From Lingula anatina (Eukaryota; Brachiopoda; Lingulata; Lingulida; Lingulidae): a stretch of DNA of 64,000 nt. The DNA is taken from the NCBI RefSeq assembly GCF_001039355.2, contig NW_019775556.1:1-64000 (forward strand). Reading direction: 5' to 3'. The position numbers and the translations under genes were made by a program. Shown here piece after piece: positions 48,472-64,000 of the stretch (position 1 is the first letter of the stretch; each line of letters opens with the position of its first letter). Below the pieces are notes generated by a model, which saw only the letters and a list, made by a program, of their open reading frames with translations, had not been told where the DNA came from and did no database searches.

Positions 48472-51400
48472 GAATACAGGGTAATAAACTAATTAGCTTT
48501 GATGTCTGATCTGTTGATTGCTTTCAGGTTTACCGCCCGTGATCTAAACCCTAAAATTCAGAGCTAATCTTTTAAGTATTTCATAAAACCATTCAGCCCA
48601 AATGTTTTCAAAGGGGAAAAGAAAATTTTCTCTCATTCATGCCTAAGAGAATATTGATTCAAAAGCCTCCCTTGAAAGATGGCCAACAATATTTGAATCT
48701 TGTCCATTTTTTAATCCAACAATCAACCCATGAAAGCCCAATCTCAGTAATGTAAAGGAAGAGGTGGGCCAACAGTACACTGAACACTAGTCTGCCGGTC
48801 ATCTCCCGTGGGTTTAACTGCTGAACATTTATCCTTCTCATGACTGAATAAACTCAATACTTTATAATACCAACCCAGGATGGAGAAAGGTATACAACAT
48901 GAGAATTACGTTATGACCTGCAATAAAAAAGGCAATCTATATTGACATCTTTTGGCCAAATGGAAAATCTCCATTTTACCACTTAACAATAGCACTCTTT
49001 TATTTACTAGATGGTGCTGAAAATGTGATGTGAGCATTCATCTCTCTGTTCATACTAAAAAAAGTTCTTTCTAATGGCAACAAGGGATAATATATACTAC
49101 AGTCATTAACTTGTCCACACATCCAATATGTACCGTAACACCAAACACTTTTTCTGGAAAAAAAATTTACAATATACTGACAAGATCTTACAACAATCAA
49201 GTACAGATAACAGTGAGACCACTTTTTATCATTTTCAACCAAGTTCTGTACCTTAAATAACAATGCATTTGGATAGAGGAAGAAGATAAGTTGATTAATT
49301 GCACACTTGAACCAGTAAAGAAACATTTTATATTAAGCAACTGTTATTTTTTTAGATTTAAACGAATTTTTCGGCTGACAAAATGTGATGCTTACTGGAC
49401 AATAAGAACTGCACAATGACAACTTCTGCTGTTATGTCTCTCACAGACTACACAGCAATATCAAAATAAGTTCCTCTGCTCTTCAAAATGATCAAGCAGA
49501 ATATACACTACCCAACTTGGAAATCTTTAGCTGATGACATAAAGGTAAGCACTGTTTATATTAGCCACCTGGCCTCATAACCATCTTCTCCCATTAAAAA
49601 AATCACACATCACTGCAACATAAGTATTTTAACTAGAAAAAAAATCAAGACTGCATCAAGAAAAGGAAAACAAAAAGTACAAACATGGACAGAACGTATC
49701 GACGTGCCATGAGCACTGAAACCACACCTTTCTCTCATGTAAGGACGCCCATACAAAAACCATGCAGGCATTGTGCAGATTTCAAACACACAGGACCTAC
49801 CACTAAATACTTGTGATCTAAATGTCTTATTCTATGCCTACAACACAGATATTAGAGCCTAGGACACTAAGCCCAACAGTATGCCCCACTAAAGCTGCTC
49901 TCAAGGTTGACTAACTGTATTCGCCCCTATACAAAAAGAAGACTAGTTTTTAAAAAATTCTCGGCACCTAATATTCACTAAATGCAGGTCAAGGCTACAC
50001 ATCTATCATACAATAGCACCAATATTAAAAAGACGGCTATATCACGGGCCGCGCTGCTTTCTCATAAGGATAGAGACTTCTGCATTTAAACGAAAGTGAA
50101 ATGAAACAATTTCTTAAGAGTTATGAACTGAACTGTGAGTTTAAAATGGTATTATGTATTTTATATATCTCCTTTCTTTAGTAAAATGTCTGAAATTTAC
50201 TTCTACTGTTCAGAATATATCTCAATCATCATAAAAGAGTTGTTGCGAGTTTCAGATAAATAATTGACCATGGCAAGAAATAACTACAACTGAACTAAAT
50301 TGTACAGAAAAATCAAATGCTGTAATTAATAAACACAAGGCATTTACAGCACTTAAAAACAAGAAACCAAGAGAAACCCTGAACAATCAATCACAAGAAG
50401 CCGGGCAGTGGAATAAAAATACCAATCATGTAAACAATGTGGGCCTTTCACAACATGATCTCTAACTCATAAGTCCACTAACACAAATTAGGATGCAAAT
50501 GAAAATGTCATGTAAAATATGGTAGTAGCATGCATGATAAAACAACAAACAAAAAACTTGGCAAGGTAAAGCTGACAGTGCTCCTTACTAAAATAAACTG
50601 TTCCCTCTAGCTAGATACTGATATAAAGCCAGATTGTGACAAAAGTTAGTAAAATAGGAAATGAGACATTTGGCTAAAGTTCACATGTAAACAATATTAA
50701 AATTTAACAAAGTGATAAGTTTATTAATGCAATGCCTGCCTTGTGACTTTCTGTAATAAGACATTTTACAGTCTTATATGGGGGTGGGATTAGAGGGAGG
50801 AAGGGGGATAAGTGCAACACACCTAATTATCCAGAAAACTTTCATCTCTTGAAAGAAGCAAGTGACAAGCACACAGCCAATTTCAGGAATTACATGGAGA
50901 TGGCAAGTGAGGAAAAGAGAAAAGGGGGGGGGGGGGGGTAATTCCTGCCTAGAAGGGGTTTTCACAAGACTTAAGCCATGCTGTAGACCTCTGCTGGCTA
51001 GGGATGGTCAGACACCCGTTTACTAATATCTTTAGTCCCGAAGATGTGAGGACAATAATAAATTACAAATGAAATGAAATGCACAAATAAATAACAAGCA
51101 TGCACAAGGATATCCATTCAGAGCTAGATTTACAGTTACAGAAAAAAGATGAAAAATATGTGAAAATGTAATTACAAATTGCAAAATGCACAGATATCAT
51201 TTTGTGTACATTGATAAATATAAATATTTATGTATATATATGTATATATGTATGTATATATATAGTATTCAACAAACATTGCACTTTCCTGTCCAACAAA
51301 TGCAGTTAAAAGCTCCATGCTAGATTTATATAATAAGTTAAAATACTTAAATGCACTATAATGAGCAAAAGGGCCATCCTGTGTTCCATACGTCATGGTT

Positions 51401-52997
51401 TCAATACGCGTGCATTACCAAACGTCCATCAATATTCAACCTACATTCTACTTACAAAAAAATTAATCAGCATTGTGGTTTTGATTCAGTAATGATCACG
51501 CCATTACTGCAGCAGTCACGCTACTCCAACCTTTAACCAATCTCAATGCTCTCAACTCCATCATGTGAACTGAAATGGTTTTACATCTCGAATTAATACT
51601 CTGCTTCACCTACAGTTATCATAGCTGCACTGTAGTGTAAATATCAACTCACAACTCATCACGTATACCGTCACATGAATCATCCCACTGACAACCATCT
51701 GTAGAGACCACAGTAATACACAGGAGTGTGCATGGCCCATGAAACACTGTGATTTACATAAAAGTAGTCAAAGTAGTAAGAACACCAAAGTGCAATAGTG
51801 AAGTGGCGACATCTATGTTTCAGTAACACTAAAAGCAGCTATTTAAAGCCCCAGACTGTCAACATGTGCGTGTGAACAAAGATGAGAATAGCGGCCCTCC
51901 TCTGAAACTTGCCCACTGATAATACTGGGGGGAAAAAGATGACACACGTCTGTAGATACCAAGTGGCAAGACTTCTTCTAACCATCGGGCTGGCTTCATA
52001 TTCCAAAGTAGCAGGAACACACATAACATACAACAAAGGCAGTTACAGCGTACAGTACACATTGCTGCTTCTTAACTCCAAGTAGCATTTCACCTGTCCA
52101 CCTCATTGCTGTAAACTATCATCATGTTTGCTAGTTGGGGCTGGCGATAAAATAAACTGTTTTGTTGACATAGTGATCAAGATTCTGGTGTATGTCTCTG
52201 ATCACACACTGTGACAACTAGCAAGCTATTGTCACCACATGCCAGTACACAAAAGTGCCAAATTATCAGTCTAACCCATAGCTGTCCCTGCTGCCTCCTT
52301 TCACTTTTGCTAGGATAAATCACTGATGGTAAGCTGAGCTTGATTATCTTGCAATTTCCTGACGTAGTTGTTGGGGCTGTCAGCTGCTTTTTTTATTTCC
52401 CTCCAAAAAATACTGTTTCCAGGACTGGATCAAACAACTTCCTTCTTCTTGAAAGTAACCACAATACCAACAGGCTTTCCTCTGGTCTGTGTACAGCAGG
52501 AATCCTATCCATCATATTGCAACTCAGTAGGAGTGGATAAGCTGGTTTCTTCAAAATGCGACTGGATTCACTCTGTTGCTACTGCAGTACCAATGTAACA
52601 TGGAAACTTGTGAACAACAAACCACCAGCGTTTTTTCAGTGCACAGATTTAATTGTGCTTTTCTCATTTCAAATGAAGATAAAATGAGGTACCTCAGAAC
52701 ATGCACATACTCTTTTGCTCACAAGATACGTATCACTTTCCAGTCACATTTCAACTCCCAACTTCATTTGGTTAATTTCACCTCAAACTACTGCTGGTTT
52801 TATAGTTTTCTCTTTCAGATTCCACACTTTGCTTCAATTAATGTCTCTCAAAGAACAGCTGTCAAACTGCAGCCTTCCAAACTTGCAATATAACCATATA
52901 CAGAAAAACACAGCCCCATTCAAACAGATGAATGATATCCTAAAATTTTGGCTGATGGTTGTACTATTAACTCAAATGTTTAAATGCAAATTTCTCA
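45694..52997. other. 7.3-kb region: 3' UTRs and intergenic sequence between ENTPD and PKC
   Basis: No exon of a recognisable protein on either strand. Candidate plus-strand polyadenylation signals for ENTPD are at about 46770 (AATAAA) and 47339 (AATAAA). The PKC 3' UTR extends leftward from 52998 by an unknown amount. Contains the A49 tract, a TA-rich microsatellite near 51216-51265 and G-homopolymers at about 46196 and 50925. Reading frames here are short and lack family similarity. Confidence 0.6.
48422..48470 (+). repeat. Poly(A) tract of about 49 bases
   Basis: Uninterrupted A run on the plus strand, by far the longest homopolymer in the window, in the gene-free interval between ENTPD and PKC. 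Confidence 0.97.
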
Positions 52998-63047
<10,050 letters not shown>

Positions 63048-64000
63048 CTAAAAAAACATGAGATAATACTTAGGATGTTCAACATAACTACACATTTGGA
63101 GGAGAGTAAACTATTAGAAAATGAAGTCTTGACAATCGGCAATGCACTATAAGTGTAAAAAGATTAAATAAAACTGAGCCAATAAAGGTCCATTAAAGGC
63201 CCCAAAATAATCCAATATACATTTATGATACTATGACTCAAATGTATGATAACGATTAAAATAATTAGTTTCACTCTGAATTTTGTGTATCTAAGATTGA
63301 AGCTATCAGCAGTGGGAAACTTTTCTTGTTTACTTTTGTCAGATTACCTAGTTTTTATAGACAGTTTTTGTTTCAAATTCCAAATATCTTTATAATACAA
63401 AATATCAAGTTTCATAAGTAGTTAACATATTTCACAAAGAGAGATTTGTTACAATCATATTTAATTAACAATGTCTGACTTAATCATATATTGATTCTGA
63501 TCTGTCAAAGATTTGGTCCAAAATTAAAACTGTCTTTGAACATTCACAAATGCAATAAGCTCACTGCAATGAAAATGATACTTTATATATATTTTACACT
63601 TAAATTTTACACCACGTTTTCAATTCTGAAATAAAATAATAAAAAAAAAAAATGATAGCGTGCTATAGCTTGAATGCCATTGCTTTTTAGCTACTAAAAC
63701 ACAACACTTCAACAACAACAGAAAAGTGACTTTGCTGTAGGCTTTGCAAATCAATGCCCTAATTTTTTTAATGCAGGAGCTTTTAGTCTGATGTCCTCAT
63801 TTTTCAAAATCCATAAGACCTTTTATATCATACAAGTCAAAATCTGATTAGGTTTGATGTCCCTAAATAACCTGGCCTATAACAACCTTCCAGTTACCTA
63901 GATGTAAATTAATTGTTTTCCAGGTTAATAAATGCCCCACATACTGTTGTGCTGTGTATTCGCTGATTTTCTAGGCATATACCTACAGAAGACATTACTA
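63048..64000. other. PKC intron at the right edge
   Basis: The 32-nt C1A exon ends at 63047 with an acceptor. No exon for the first half of C1A (HxxxxPTFCxHC type) is seen up to 64000, so it lies further right. AT-rich, no other feature. Confidence 0.6.

Noticed and set aside
51172-51396. Minus-strand 74-codon frame
   Set aside because: Much of it is a TA microsatellite (YIYTYIYIN type peptide) with no similarity to a protein family.

Overview
The window is AT-rich, intron-dense nuclear DNA from an animal. Every gene is split by GT-AG introns, and all seven protein-coding genes belong to metazoan families: a replisome WD40/HMG protein, a ribosome-biogenesis WD40 protein, an equilibrative nucleoside transporter, a motile-cilium basal-body protein, a secreted C-type lectin, an E-type NTPDase and a novel (Ca2+-independent) protein kinase C. 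A perlucin-like lectin, an Apl II/epsilon-type PKC and abundant short MITE-like repeats fit a lophotrochozoan invertebrate such as a mollusc, but the species cannot be fixed from sequence alone. Exon models were built by hand from splice sites, reading phase and remembered human orthologues. Phases close exactly in every gene.

Layout. 626-11329 (+): WDHD1/AND-1, 25 exons, 5' end outside the window; one intron carries a 25-bp minisatellite. 13023-19248 (-): WDR43/UTP5, complete, 16 exons, convergent with WDHD1. 19623-26751 (+): an ENT3-like SLC29 transporter, complete, 14 exons, head-to-head with WDR43 across a 374-bp promoter region. 28053-38901 (-): BBOF1, complete, 12 exons. Its 3.9-kb first intron holds a complete three-exon C-type lectin gene on the same strand (36009-37137). 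40343-45693 (+): ENTPD5/6, 13 coding exons, head-to-head with BBOF1. 52998-63047 (-): 3' two thirds of a PKC epsilon/eta-type gene, N-terminus beyond the right edge. The rest is intron, UTR and intergenic sequence with microsatellites, MITEs and one assembly gap (13277-13599) plus three single Ns.

Most notable: the PKC hinge is encoded by three tandem homologous exons (60710-60779, 60486-60561, 59955-60045). All enter in phase 0 and leave in phase 1, so only one can be used per transcript without a frameshift: a cassette of mutually exclusive exons in the V3 hinge. The same gene has a Q/E/K-rich C-terminal extension of about 90 residues past the hydrophobic motif. The BBOF1/ENTPD head-to-head pair matches the arrangement I recall for human BBOF1/ENTPD5, and an RFX X-box-like site lies about 95 bp upstream of the BBOF1 start.
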